Under the pieces are notes generated by a model, which did no database searches, was not told the origin of the DNA, and was given only the letters and a program-made list of their open reading frames with translations. This document shows, piece after piece, positions 12,160 to 20,102 of a stretch of 38,987 nt of DNA; the first letter of the stretch is position 1; each line of letters opens with the position of its first letter. The DNA is taken from the NCBI GenBank assembly GCA_021814005.1, contig JAKAJC010000013.1:1-38987 (forward strand), read 5' to 3'. A program made the position numbers and the translations under genes. Source of the stretch: Microcaldota archaeon (GTDB lineage: Archaea > Micrarchaeota > Micrarchaeia > Anstonellales > Anstonellaceae).

Positions 12160-13425
12160 TCAGCGGCTTTGTGTCACCTGAATGTCGCCAATCTTTTGGC
12201 TGGGCGGCGAGTAGATGGGCGCGCCCGAAAAGCCGTTGAAGCTGCGGCCGATGGGGGAGAAGCTGCCCTTTAGCGTGCCGTTCTCCATCGGCGCATAGTC
12301 TGAGGCAATCTGCATGGTCCGGTTGGCCACCTGATATGTCTGGCTGTTCAGCACAATGGTTGGCGGAAGGACGACGTCAAGCACATATCCTTGTGTGAAA
12401 TTCGTGGGCATGGACGGGAAGGTCTCATCCCAGACACGGGAGATGTCTGCGCTGATTTGCTCGTTGCTGCGGTTGCTGGACCCGGGGAATACGCCAAGCG
12501 GCGAGTCCGGGAAAATCGGAGTGGCGCCCAGAGCCGCGAGGTCTGCGCTCACCTGCGAGCGGTTGGTATAGGTCAGCTGCACGCCTACGAGGTCTGACTG
12601 TATGTTGTTGACGTCCAGCCAGGCAGGCGGCGCGGAGAGAAGAGCGGATTTCTGCTTGTCTGTGAGGGGCGCCGCGAACTGCACATACGAGCGCATCTGG
12701 TAGCGCGCAGTGTCAAAGCCTACGAGGTTGATCTGGAACTGCCCTATGTTTAGAGTGCGGTTTTGCCACGGAACGCGCGTCTGCCAGAATGTTTTGTTCA
12801 GGCGCACGGACTCCGGGGTGACCTCGATGCCGAGCAAGCCGGATGCAAGAGCCTGCAAATTGACCGGCCCGGCGGTGATGGTGTTGCCGGTCACCTGCGC
12901 GTCGAACGCGACCTCGAAAACGTCGCCGGCTTCGAATATCGGCGTGTCTTCGAAATTATAGACTCCGCCGGCCACGGTGCGGGCGATGCCGGTGCCGCTG
13001 TCCACGTGGGCCTGCGCGATGCTGATGGCGCCCTGCCCTCGGACGGTGAGGTTGAAGCGAAGAAGGTCGCGGGTGAGATTGGTTACATATATCGCGTCGG
13101 AAAGGCCGAGAACGCGGCCGCCGGCGAGAGGCAGGTCTTTGGTCACTATGCCGCTGGATTTGAGCGGCTGCAGGAAAGCTTCAAGCTTTTCGCTGGTGCC
13201 CGAAACCACGACAACCGGCTCCCAGTAGATTAGTGTTGCGTTGGCTATGCCGCGGCCGGTGAACTGCAGGGTGGTGTTGTTGGCGTCGGCTGACGCCGGA
13301 CCGGCGTTTCCGCCGCCCCCGATGGGGTTGAAGAGATAGATGGCAACAGTGGAAAATACGAAGAGAAGAATCATGCCGATGACCAGATAGCGCTGGCGGT
13401 CGTCTTTGCTTAAATTGCCGAACAT
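12160..13425 (-). CDS. Sequon-rich membrane-anchored extracytoplasmic protein, unknown function
   Basis: The 421-aa product has a short cytoplasmic N-terminus (FGNLSKDDRQR), one TM helix (about 14-35) and an external region of about 385 residues. About a dozen N-glycosylation sequons are visible (NNT, NAT, two NLT, NKT, NRT twice, NRS twice, NFT, NGT). There are no cysteines. The region looks beta-rich, with alternating hydrophobic residues. Repeated themes such as FQINLVGFDTARYQM and VQLTYTNRSQV may reflect internal repeats. I do not recognise a family. A cell-surface role is likely from topology and glycosylation potential alone. GGTGA lies about 8 nt before the ATG. It shares a divergent promoter region with the FKBP gene, with a minus TATA-like element at 13454-13463. 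Confidence 0.65.
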   Translation of the reverse strand: MFGNLSKDDRQRYLVIGMILLFVFSTVAIYLFNPIGGGGNAGPASADANNTTLQFTGRGIANATLIYWEPVVVVSGTSEKLEAFLQPLKSSGIVTKDLPLAGGRVLGLSDAIYVTNLTRDLLRFNLTVRGQGAISIAQAHVDSGTGIARTVAGGVYNFEDTPIFEAGDVFEVAFDAQVTGNTITAGPVNLQALASGLLGIEVTPESVRLNKTFWQTRVPWQNRTLNIGQFQINLVGFDTARYQMRSYVQFAAPLTDKQKSALLSAPPAWLDVNNIQSDLVGVQLTYTNRSQVSADLAALGATPIFPDSPLGVFPGSSNRSNEQISADISRVWDETFPSMPTNFTQGYVLDVVLPPTIVLNSQTYQVANRTMQIASDYAPMENGTLKGSFSPIGRSFNGFSGAPIYSPPSQKIGDIQVTQSR

Positions 13426-13550
13426 AAGGATTCACCCGATAGATGGGATTTTCTGTATATCCCAAAATGCTGTTCTGACCGGCCGGACCGATCTGCGGTC
13501 CCCTGCACAGAGGATAGTATGAGCATGGCGGGCCACATTTAAAAAATCCT

Positions 13551-13560
13551 CTATATATAT
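13551..13560 (+). promoter_or_regulatory. TATA box for the FKBP gene
   Basis: CTATATATAT lies about 20 nt before ATG 13575, the strongest TATA match in the window by eye. It supports a leaderless start at 13575 and not the TTG at 13572. Confidence 0.55.
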
Positions 13561-13574
13561 GACAAACGATTTTG

Positions 13575-14219
13575 ATGGTTAAAATCAATTCCGGAGACCT
13601 TGTGCGCATCGCATTCACGGGACGGCGCGCTTCAGACCAGACAATATTCGAGACGACCGATGTTCCGACCGCCCGCGACACGGGGATATTCGACCCCAAG
13701 ATAGTGTACGGACCGCGCCTTGTGATAATGAGCCGCGGCATGATGCTCCCCGGCCTTGAGGCAGGCATCCGCCAGATGGAAGTCGGCCAGACAGGCAAAA
13801 TCAACATTCCCTATTCCGAAGGTTTCGGCCCGCGCCACAAGGAGCTTTTGCGCATCATACCCGAGCGCGAGTTTTCAAAGCAAGGAGTGAAGCCGCAGGT
13901 GGGCGCCATGGTGAACATGGACGGCGTGCCTGCGCGCGTGAAATCCGCCTCATCGGGGCGCGTGGTGCTTGACTTCAATCACCCGCTTGCAGAGCAGGAT
14001 TTGACCTACATTGTCAATTTGATTGAAGTGATTAGCGAGCCTGCCGCCAAAGTGAAGGCATTGGCAGAGCAGCAGGGCATTGCCGTGGAAATTGTTTTGG
14101 AGGGCAAGAAGAATGTGGTGAAAATCCCCAAAGACACGCGCCCTGAGCTGGCCCGCATTTTGGCCAACATGTTCCGCGCGGCGGTTGGAGACTGGGCCGA
14201 AGTCAGGATTGAGAAGTAG
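13575..14219 (+). CDS. FKBP-type peptidyl-prolyl isomerase, long archaeal type
   Basis: The 214-aa product has an N-terminal FKBP core: SGDLVRIAFTGR, then a flap-like insert, MLPGLEAGIRQMEVGQTGKINIPYSEGFGPR, and a closing strand LTYIVNLIEV. The insert-in-flap region (LLRIIPEREFSKQGVKP...PARVKSASSGRVVLDFNHPLAEQDL) matches the SlyD-like chaperone domain. The C-terminal 60 residues form an extra alpha/beta domain seen in long archaeal FKBPs. It should catalyse proline isomerisation and assist folding in the cytoplasm. No His-rich metal tail like that of bacterial SlyD is present. Its last 17 bp overlap the convergent NadM gene. Confidence 0.9.
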   Translation: MVKINSGDLVRIAFTGRRASDQTIFETTDVPTARDTGIFDPKIVYGPRLVIMSRGMMLPGLEAGIRQMEVGQTGKINIPYSEGFGPRHKELLRIIPEREFSKQGVKPQVGAMVNMDGVPARVKSASSGRVVLDFNHPLAEQDLTYIVNLIEVISEPAAKVKALAEQQGIAVEIVLEGKKNVVKIPKDTRPELARILANMFRAAVGDWAEVRIEK

Positions 14220-14736
14220 AAGAAAAGACGATTTTGCGGCCTTTACTCCGCATCCATTTGCGCAGAGAGGGCGGAATGTCTTTTTCGAAAAACGAGATAA
14301 ATTTTTCACCACGAATTCTTTTTCTAATCTGTTTTCCCTCCCATTCCGCACGGCGGAACAAGGGCGAGGGGTCAAGCGAATAATCAGCCCCATGAAGCAG
14401 CCTGCGCACCAGCGGGTTGGCTGATGCGACTGCAAAACGCGAAGAGGGAAAACGGGAGCAGACTGCGCGCACCCATGTTGCGTTGGACGCATAATCAGCC
14501 AAAAACGCAAAAGAAACCCGCTTTTTCCACCCCGCGTGCGTGCGCAAAACAGTGCGAATCATTTCCTTTCTTTCCGCGGCTGAAAACGGATTGTCTTTGG
14601 TTCGCTTCTCTTTTGCCGAGCCGATGGCTATGGTTATTTTGGAGTAGCGGCGCAAGAGGTAGGAAATGATTTTCTCATGCCCCTTGTGGAACGGCTGAAA
14701 ACGGCCTATGAAAAGAACGGACGAGGGAATATTCAT
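14203..14736 (-). CDS. nadM: Nicotinamide-nucleotide adenylyltransferase, archaeal NadM type
   Basis: The 177-aa product carries the nucleotidyltransferase signature IGRFQPFHKGHEKII (residues 10-24), which binds ATP. The segment NPFSAAERKEMIRTVL matches the usual NPF(T/S)..ER..M region. The enzyme joins NMN and ATP to make NAD+. Near the C-terminus the usual (F/Y)SGTEIRR.M motif appears as EWEGKQIRKRI: the basic part is kept but the Ser/Thr is lost, a notable difference. ATG 14736 is chosen because a TATA-like TTATTTATG (14758-14766) is centred 26 nt upstream, giving a leaderless message; the track starts 8 codons earlier. The 3' end overlaps the convergent FKBP gene by 17 bp. Confidence 0.85.
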   Translation of the reverse strand: MNIPSSVLFIGRFQPFHKGHEKIISYLLRRYSKITIAIGSAKEKRTKDNPFSAAERKEMIRTVLRTHAGWKKRVSFAFLADYASNATWVRAVCSRFPSSRFAVASANPLVRRLLHGADYSLDPSPLFRRAEWEGKQIRKRIRGEKFISFFEKDIPPSLRKWMRSKGRKIVFSSTSQS

Positions 14737-14757
14737 GAATTTGGCGCGGGCCCAACC

Positions 14758-14766
14758 CATAAATAA
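14758..14766 (-). promoter_or_regulatory. TATA-like box for nadM
   Basis: CATAAATAA on the plus strand reads TTATTTATG on the minus strand. It is centred 26 nt from the nadM ATG and lies directly beyond the duplicated purH end. Confidence 0.5.
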
Positions 14767-14767
14767 C

Positions 14768-14813
14768 TAGTGCTTGAAGTGCCGGCGCCGGCGATTAGTG
14801 CTTGAAGTGCCGG
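14768..14813. repeat. Tandem duplication of the purH 3' end
   Basis: The 18-bp TAGTGCTTGAAGTGCCGG occurs at 14768-14785 and again at 14796-14813, with a period of 28 bp. The second copy encodes the last codons and stop of purH; the first is an extra copy just downstream. A GCCGGCGCCGGC palindrome lies between them. Confidence 0.85.
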
Positions 14814-16345
14814 ATTCCTGTGAATACCATGGCCATGTTGCGCCGGTTGGCCGAGTCAAGCACTTTTTCGTCATTGACCGAGCCGCCGGGCTGCACCAGC
14901 GCTGTGATGCCCGCATCACCCAATTCGTCCAGAGTGTCGGGGAAGGGCAGGAAAGCGTCCGAGGCTGCAACTGCGCCCTTCAAGTCAAAGCCGTTTGACC
15001 TTGCTTTGGAGATGGCAATGCGGGTGGAATCTATGCGCGACATCTGGCCCGCGCCCACTCCGAGAATCTGCTCGCCGCGCGCGATTGTCACCGCATTGCT
15101 CTTGGTGTGCTTGGCAACCACCATGGCGAAATGCATGTCGCGCCATTCGGCATCGGTCGGCGTGCGCTTGGTTGCCACCTGTGCGGCCTTGAGGTCATAG
15201 ACAACGCCGTCCTCGTGCTGGTAGAGCATGCCGCCTGTTATGTGGCGGAAGGTGACGTCGCCCGGATGGACAGGATGCCACAAATCGGTGATGTCGAGAA
15301 TGCGCCGCGAGGGCTTGACCTTGAGGATTTCAAGAGCCTCGGGCTCATATCCGGGCGCAAGCACCACTTCGATAAACTGGCTGCCCATCGCCTTGGCAGT
15401 GGCAGCGTCAAGACGGGTGGAGAATGCGATGATGCCGCCAAAGGCAGAGAGAGGGTCGGATGCAAGAGCGCGCGAATATGCCTCTTTGAGCGAAGGGCCG
15501 GTGGCAACTCCGCACGGGTTGTTGTGCTTGAGAATGATGCAGGCAGGCCTGCCCCAGAATTCTCGGCACAAATGCAGGGCCGAATCTGAGTCAAGGAAGT
15601 TGTTGTAGCTCATCTGCTTGCCAGAGAAAATGCGAGCGTCGAAAAGCGAGCGCTCGCCCACGAGGCGGTAGGCAGCCGCCTGCTGGTGCGGATTCTCGCC
15701 ATAGCGCAATGGGTAGGCGCGCTCGAACACCATTTTCATGCGGTGGGGGAATTTCTCCGCCCCCTCGCCGCCGAAGTGGCGCGAGATTGCCCAGTCATAG
15801 TGGCTGGTGCGCTCGAACGCCTTTATCATGAGATTGTGGCGCTTGGAGTCGGAGAGGCCGCCAGTTTCGTCGATTTCGCGCATGACGCCGGCATAATCCT
15901 CGGGGTCGACCACAACGCCCACATGCGCCGAATTCTTGGCCGCGGCGCGGATAAGAGCCACGCCGCCGATGTCGATGTTTTCGATTGCCTCCTCTTCGGT
16001 GACGCCTGCCTTGGCTACGGTTTTCTCAAACGGATAAAGATTGACAACGACAAGGTCAATTGGCTCTATGCCGGCCTTCTTGGCCTCGGCTTCGTCCTTT
16101 TCGTTGCCGCGGCGGAAAAGAATGCCTCCGTGGATTTTGGGGTGAAGAGTCTTGACTCTGCCGTCAAAAAGTTCGGGCGAGTTGGTGTATTTGCTGACAT
16201 CGACTACGGGTATGTCTGCCTTGCGGATTGTTGTTGCCGTGCCGCCTGAAGAGAGAATTTGGACGCCGTGGCGGTTTAAGGCCCTCGCTAAATCCAAGAG
16301 GCCCGTCTTGTCAAAGACGCTGATTAAGGCTCGGCGGATTTTCAC
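14795..16345 (-). CDS. purH: Bifunctional AICAR transformylase/IMP cyclohydrolase
   Basis: The 516-aa product has the full two-domain PurH layout. The N-terminal IMP cyclohydrolase (MGS-like) domain shows ISVFDKTGLLDLA, SSGGTATTIRKADIPV and RVKTLHPKIHGGIL. The C-terminal AICAR formyltransferase domain shows KHNNPCGVA, the SDPLSAFGG motif, VGAGQMSR, SDAFLPF and a final IRHFKH. It performs the last two steps of IMP synthesis, using 10-formyl-THF. Many archaea use PurP/PurO for these steps, so this bacterial-type enzyme suggests transfer at some time. The start is GTG 16345, with TTTAAATAAG about 29 nt upstream. The 3' end is partly duplicated downstream. Confidence 0.96.
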   Translation of the reverse strand: MKIRRALISVFDKTGLLDLARALNRHGVQILSSGGTATTIRKADIPVVDVSKYTNSPELFDGRVKTLHPKIHGGILFRRGNEKDEAEAKKAGIEPIDLVVVNLYPFEKTVAKAGVTEEEAIENIDIGGVALIRAAAKNSAHVGVVVDPEDYAGVMREIDETGGLSDSKRHNLMIKAFERTSHYDWAISRHFGGEGAEKFPHRMKMVFERAYPLRYGENPHQQAAAYRLVGERSLFDARIFSGKQMSYNNFLDSDSALHLCREFWGRPACIILKHNNPCGVATGPSLKEAYSRALASDPLSAFGGIIAFSTRLDAATAKAMGSQFIEVVLAPGYEPEALEILKVKPSRRILDITDLWHPVHPGDVTFRHITGGMLYQHEDGVVYDLKAAQVATKRTPTDAEWRDMHFAMVVAKHTKSNAVTIARGEQILGVGAGQMSRIDSTRIAISKARSNGFDLKGAVAASDAFLPFPDTLDELGDAGITALVQPGGSVNDEKVLDSANRRNMAMVFTGIRHFKH

Positions 16346-16368
16346 GTTTATTATTTAGGTGTGGAAGT

Positions 16369-16379
16369 CTTATTTAAAG
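16369..16379 (-). promoter_or_regulatory. TATA-like box for purH
   Basis: CTTTAAATAAG on the minus strand lies about 29 nt before the GTG start, fitting a leaderless or very short-leader message. Confidence 0.5.
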
Positions 16380-16422
16380 CCGCCGTTTGGCCGCATTTTT
16401 ACGACGAAGGAGAAAGATGCAC

Positions 16423-17535
16423 TTATTGGGGCGACTGCTCCGCATGTGCCTGTTTGGGCAACTTCTCGGAATGAGCCAGTGATGCGCGCAGGCGCCTCAA
16501 AAAGTTCATGGGTTTTGTCACGACTTTGTCAAAAACAAACATGGCCGTATCGGCGGTTTCCTCGGCCAGCACCGCACCAACCTTCTGGCCTTCCCTCTTC
16601 ATGTCGCGGTATTTGGCGAGCGCGACTGCGCCGAAGAAATACAGGCCGGCGGTGCAGGAGGCGACCACCACGCCCTTGCCGAACACATAGCCGTTGATGC
16701 CCCAGAATACCGAGGCAAGAGTGTAGAGAGCCTGCGAGCCGAATGAAACGCCAGTAGTTTTGAGGTCTTTGGTGGTTTTGCGGAATTGGATGTAAAGAGG
16801 CAGGGTGGCTGCAACGGCAAGGGTGTTGATAGGGTCGCCCACCGTCGCCCATACCCAGCTGTCGAGCATGTTGTTTTTGCGAACAATCTTTTCATAGGCA
16901 TTGTAAAATTCGGTCCGCATCAGTGAGAGCGCGCTTTTGAAATCTGTTGAAAGGCCTTTGATGATTTGATAGATGCCATATGCGCGCGGAACGAGGGCGA
17001 GGCTGTTGGAAACGATTATGGTGGAAATGTTGCTGGCAAATCCGTAAACCATCCAGGCCGAATCAACAAAAAACGAGGTAATCCAGGCCTGAAGCGAAAT
17101 GTCTTCCTGCTTTTTCACCTTCCAGTTGCGCCCGAGCTGCATGCCGAAAGCTGCCACGCTTATCAGCAGGGCGATTTGGCCGGCCCATTCGCTTTTGTGG
17201 TCTTTTTGCACCGGCACTTCGCGCGGCAGAGGAATTTTTGAAAGGTTGGGCAGCTGGACAAGTTTGGCTTCTTGCAAAGAGTTGAGAGGCGGCTGAATTG
17301 TGCTCATTGGCCTGAATGGAAAACGTATTTCGTTCTCCGAGGTGAACGGCAGGCGGTTTTCTTTCTCCAATTGGAATGGCAGGCGGTTTTCGGCCAATGG
17401 CGAGCGGTTTTCGGCCATCAACTGAACCGGCGGCTTGGCGTCGAGCTTGTAAAGAAATGGGTTTTGGGTGTTCAGTTTGCCTGTGTTTAAGCTGAAGGCT
17501 AAGGTAGTGGCTATGGCTAAATGCTTCAGCTTCAT
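16423..17535 (-). CDS. PQ-loop/SWEET-like membrane protein with N-terminal ENRLPF repeats
   Basis: The 370-aa product has a signal-like N-terminus (KHLAIATTLAFSL). A proline-rich segment (about 35-80) follows in which ENRSPL, ENRLPF, ENRLPF and EIRFPF recur. Two membrane units of about three TM helices each come next: AGQIALLISVAAFGMQLGRN with DSAWMVYGFASNISTIIVSN, and INTLAVAATLPLYIQFRKTT with ASVFWGINGYVFGKGVVVAS. The paired triple-helix layout, with a helix-1 Q/F-x-K-T segment, resembles SemiSWEET/SWEET (PQ-loop) carriers, which move small sugars or similar solutes. That assignment is tentative. The tail is polar. A TATA-like GGTTTTATTAGC lies about 31 nt before the ATG. The repeats show at DNA level as GGCAGGCGGTTTTC twice, 40 bp apart. 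Confidence 0.6.
   Translation of the reverse strand: MKLKHLAIATTLAFSLNTGKLNTQNPFLYKLDAKPPVQLMAENRSPLAENRLPFQLEKENRLPFTSENEIRFPFRPMSTIQPPLNSLQEAKLVQLPNLSKIPLPREVPVQKDHKSEWAGQIALLISVAAFGMQLGRNWKVKKQEDISLQAWITSFFVDSAWMVYGFASNISTIIVSNSLALVPRAYGIYQIIKGLSTDFKSALSLMRTEFYNAYEKIVRKNNMLDSWVWATVGDPINTLAVAATLPLYIQFRKTTKDLKTTGVSFGSQALYTLASVFWGINGYVFGKGVVVASCTAGLYFFGAVALAKYRDMKREGQKVGAVLAEETADTAMFVFDKVVTKPMNFLRRLRASLAHSEKLPKQAHAEQSPQ
17348..17430. repeat. Short in-frame repeats coding for ENRLPF
   Basis: GGCAGGCGGTTTTC occurs at 17348-17361 and 17388-17401, and a variant (GAGCGGTTTTCGGCCA) follows. The copies encode the ENR(L/S)P(F/L) repeats of the PQ-loop protein, so they probably arose by local duplication. 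Confidence 0.75.
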
Positions 17536-17592
17536 GTTACATTATATGAACAAGAGTGCTAATAAAACCAAAGCTTCAGGTGAAAGCAGGCG

Positions 17593-19971
17593 CTAAATTT
17601 TCTTTTTCGCGCCTGCTGTTGGGGCTTTCTTTTTTGCTGCCGGCTTTTTGGCGGGCGCGCTTGCGGCTGGTGCTTTCTTTGATTTGGCAGGCTCCTTCTT
17701 GGCGCCGGTCAATTCCATTTTCACTCCAGATGAGCCGGTGCCGGTTTCCTTGAAAAATGCGGGAGCGGGAGAAGATGCAGCCGGCTTTGCGACAGGAGCT
17801 GGTGCATATTTTGGTTTTTCTTTTTCTTGTGCTGCAGGCGCCGCTGCTTTGGCCGCTTTTTTTGCTTCCTCTTCTTTTTTCACTTCAGATTCGAAACGGA
17901 CAGAGCCGCCTCCGCTTGGCGAGGAGGAGCGGCTGTTGAAGCCCCAGTCTTTCTTTGTCTCGCAGGTTGGCGAGAGGCACATTTCAAACGGCCTCTTGCC
18001 CTTTCTTATCACGCGGATTTGGGGAGTGTTGCATTTTTCGCACACCTTGCCCACCGCCTCAATCAGCGCGCCCTGCGGCAGGGGATAGGTCTGCTTGCAG
18101 GTCGGATAGCCCGAACAGCCGACAAACTGCCGTCCGCCGCGCAGCATGATTTTCTTCAGCTCCTGCCCGCATGCGGGGCAGGGGCCCAAACGTGAGGCGG
18201 CCTGCCTTGCGCCGGTGAGGGCAACCGAGAGTTCTGCGCCGATTGCCTGCTCCTGCTTTTTGAAATGGTCAAGAATAACGGTCAAAAGTTTTTTGCCGTC
18301 CTCCACCACAACGTCTGGGTGGATGTGCTTTTCGGAAATGGCGTCCATTTCCTTTTCTATTTTGCGCGTCAGCTCCTCGTCCAGTATTTCTGGGGAATAT
18401 TTGCCCATGATGTCGCAAACCGAGCGGCCGAAGGGAGTGACTGTGATTGAGGTTTTGCCTGTGAGATAGCCGCGCTTGAAAAGAGTGTCGACAACTACTG
18501 CTCTTGTCGCCTTGGTGCCGAGGTCGTGGTCTTCCAATTCCGAGATGACTGATGCAGGCGTCAGCCGCTTGGGCGGCTGCGTCATTTTGTCGGCCTGTGT
18601 GAAGTCGGTTGCATTAACGCTCTGGCCCTCTTTCCAGCCGGGCAGCGTGACTTCTTCAAGTTTCACATATGGCTTGTAGAATTCGAACCAGCCGGGGGAG
18701 GTGGTGCGCGAGCCTGAGGTGTTGTAGACTTCGCTGCCGCATTTTGCCTTTACTTTCTGGCTTTCGCGCTGTGCGGGCGGAGCCATGCAGGCCAAAAAGC
18801 GGCGCACGATGAGGTCGTAGAGTTTGCGCTCCTTGTCTCCCACGCTGCCGGCCTGACCAGTCGGATGAATTGCAGGATGGGCCGGATCCTCTTTTTTGCC
18901 CTCGGCGGGCTTGAAGCTTTGTTTTGAGATGAGCTGAGTGCACAATGGAGCATATTCGATTTGTTTGGACAATGCCTGCACGATTTTGCCCAAATTGAGT
19001 TTTGCAGGCAGTTTTTGCGAAGAGGTGCGGGGATAGGAAATCATGGACTGCTCGTAGAGAGTCTGGGCCATTTCAAGAGTCTGCGTCGGGGCATACTTGA
19101 ACTGCCTGTATGCTTCTACCTGGAGAGATGTGAGGTCGAACGGCGGGTTTGGCGCCTGCTCGAACGGCTTGCGCTCTACCGATAAGATGGAATGCGGGCC
19201 GGGTTTAGATGCGGCGAGTGCGGCTTGGGCTTCTTCTTTTTTGAGGAATCGGTCGCGCTCGTGCTTGAATTCCACTTTGTCAATATTGCATGTCAATTCC
19301 CAATACGGGCTGGGCACAAATGATTCGATTGCCTTTTCGCGGTCTGCCAAAAGCTTGAGGGCGGGCCCCTGCACGCGGCCGATTGACATTACCTGAAATT
19401 TGCCGGCGGCCTTGATTGCGCCCATGAGCGCGCGCGAGAGGTTGATGCCGTAATACCAGTCAAGAATGTGGCGCGTTTCTCCGGCAAGGGCGTTGGGGGT
19501 GTCCAGCGGCTCGCGGTTTTCATAAGCATCCACAAGGTCGCCGGGAGTGAGGGCCGAGAATTTCATGCGCCTGCCCTGCTCTTCGGTCTTGTGGCAGGCA
19601 TAGCGGAGAGCATTATAGCCGATGAGCGAGCCCTCGATGTCGTAGTCGCAGGCAACTATGACCTCGTCTGCCTTCTTGCCGAGCATTTCAAGAGTCTGCA
19701 CATAGCCCTTGGTGTAATCGGCGTCTTTTTCGGCTTCATAGGCAGGCTTCCATTCAACGTCGAAAACAGGATAGTTGTAGCCCGTCTTGTTTTTCTCGGC
19801 CAGACCGTAGATGTGGCCCACTGCCGGAGCGATGGCTATTTCGATGCCGTGCCGGCGGATGATGAAATAGGATGCCTGCCCCTTCCCCTTTTCGCGAAGC
19901 ACCGGCCCTTCGGCCAGCGATTGGGCCATTTTTTCGGCCACTTTGGGTTTTTCGGCGATAATTAGCTGCAT
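17593..19971 (-). CDS. topA: DNA topoisomerase I, type IA
   Basis: The 792-aa product has an N-terminal TOPRIM domain with the acidic metal site ACDYDIEGSLIGYNAL (D109, D111, E113). The central toroidal region has the active tyrosine in SMISYPRTSS (Y313), plus IGRVQGPALKLLADRE and LGTKATRAVVVDTLFKRGYL. Two zinc-ribbon modules follow (CPACGQELKK...CSGYPTC and CEKC...C...C). A low-complexity Ala/Lys/Pro-rich tail of about 110 residues ends KPAAKKKAPTAGAKKKI and resembles histone H1 tails. The enzyme relaxes negative supercoils and resolves single-strand tangles. A TATA element (GTATTATAAAT, 19995-20005) is centred 29 nt from the ATG. Confidence 0.96.
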   Translation of the reverse strand: MQLIIAEKPKVAEKMAQSLAEGPVLREKGKGQASYFIIRRHGIEIAIAPAVGHIYGLAEKNKTGYNYPVFDVEWKPAYEAEKDADYTKGYVQTLEMLGKKADEVIVACDYDIEGSLIGYNALRYACHKTEEQGRRMKFSALTPGDLVDAYENREPLDTPNALAGETRHILDWYYGINLSRALMGAIKAAGKFQVMSIGRVQGPALKLLADREKAIESFVPSPYWELTCNIDKVEFKHERDRFLKKEEAQAALAASKPGPHSILSVERKPFEQAPNPPFDLTSLQVEAYRQFKYAPTQTLEMAQTLYEQSMISYPRTSSQKLPAKLNLGKIVQALSKQIEYAPLCTQLISKQSFKPAEGKKEDPAHPAIHPTGQAGSVGDKERKLYDLIVRRFLACMAPPAQRESQKVKAKCGSEVYNTSGSRTTSPGWFEFYKPYVKLEEVTLPGWKEGQSVNATDFTQADKMTQPPKRLTPASVISELEDHDLGTKATRAVVVDTLFKRGYLTGKTSITVTPFGRSVCDIMGKYSPEILDEELTRKIEKEMDAISEKHIHPDVVVEDGKKLLTVILDHFKKQEQAIGAELSVALTGARQAASRLGPCPACGQELKKIMLRGGRQFVGCSGYPTCKQTYPLPQGALIEAVGKVCEKCNTPQIRVIRKGKRPFEMCLSPTCETKKDWGFNSRSSSPSGGGSVRFESEVKKEEEAKKAAKAAAPAAQEKEKPKYAPAPVAKPAASSPAPAFFKETGTGSSGVKMELTGAKKEPAKSKKAPAASAPAKKPAAKKKAPTAGAKKKI

Positions 19972-19994
19972 AACATATCACGTGCCGGCGGGCC

Positions 19995-20005
19995 ATTTAT
20001 AATAC
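19995..20005 (-). promoter_or_regulatory. TATA-like box for topA
   Basis: GTATTATAAAT on the minus strand lies at leaderless distance (about 29 nt) from the topA ATG. Confidence 0.5.
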
Positions 20006-20040
20006 TAGCAATAAGGTTCGCCGTTTTTCGAGATAAAAAG

Positions 20041-20090
20041 GGGAAGGAAAAAATAAAAGAAGATGCCCGCCCTCGCGGGCGGGGGGTTTG
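20041..20090 (-). terminator. GC hairpin plus T-rich terminator after the third DsbA-like gene
   Basis: On the minus strand CCCGCCC-GCGA-GGGCGGG (20066-20083) forms a perfect 7-bp stem, followed by CATCTTCTTTTATTTTTTCC. It lies 20 nt past the stop codon and separates this gene from topA. Confidence 0.65.
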
Positions 20091-20102
20091 CTTTTACAAA
20101 AA

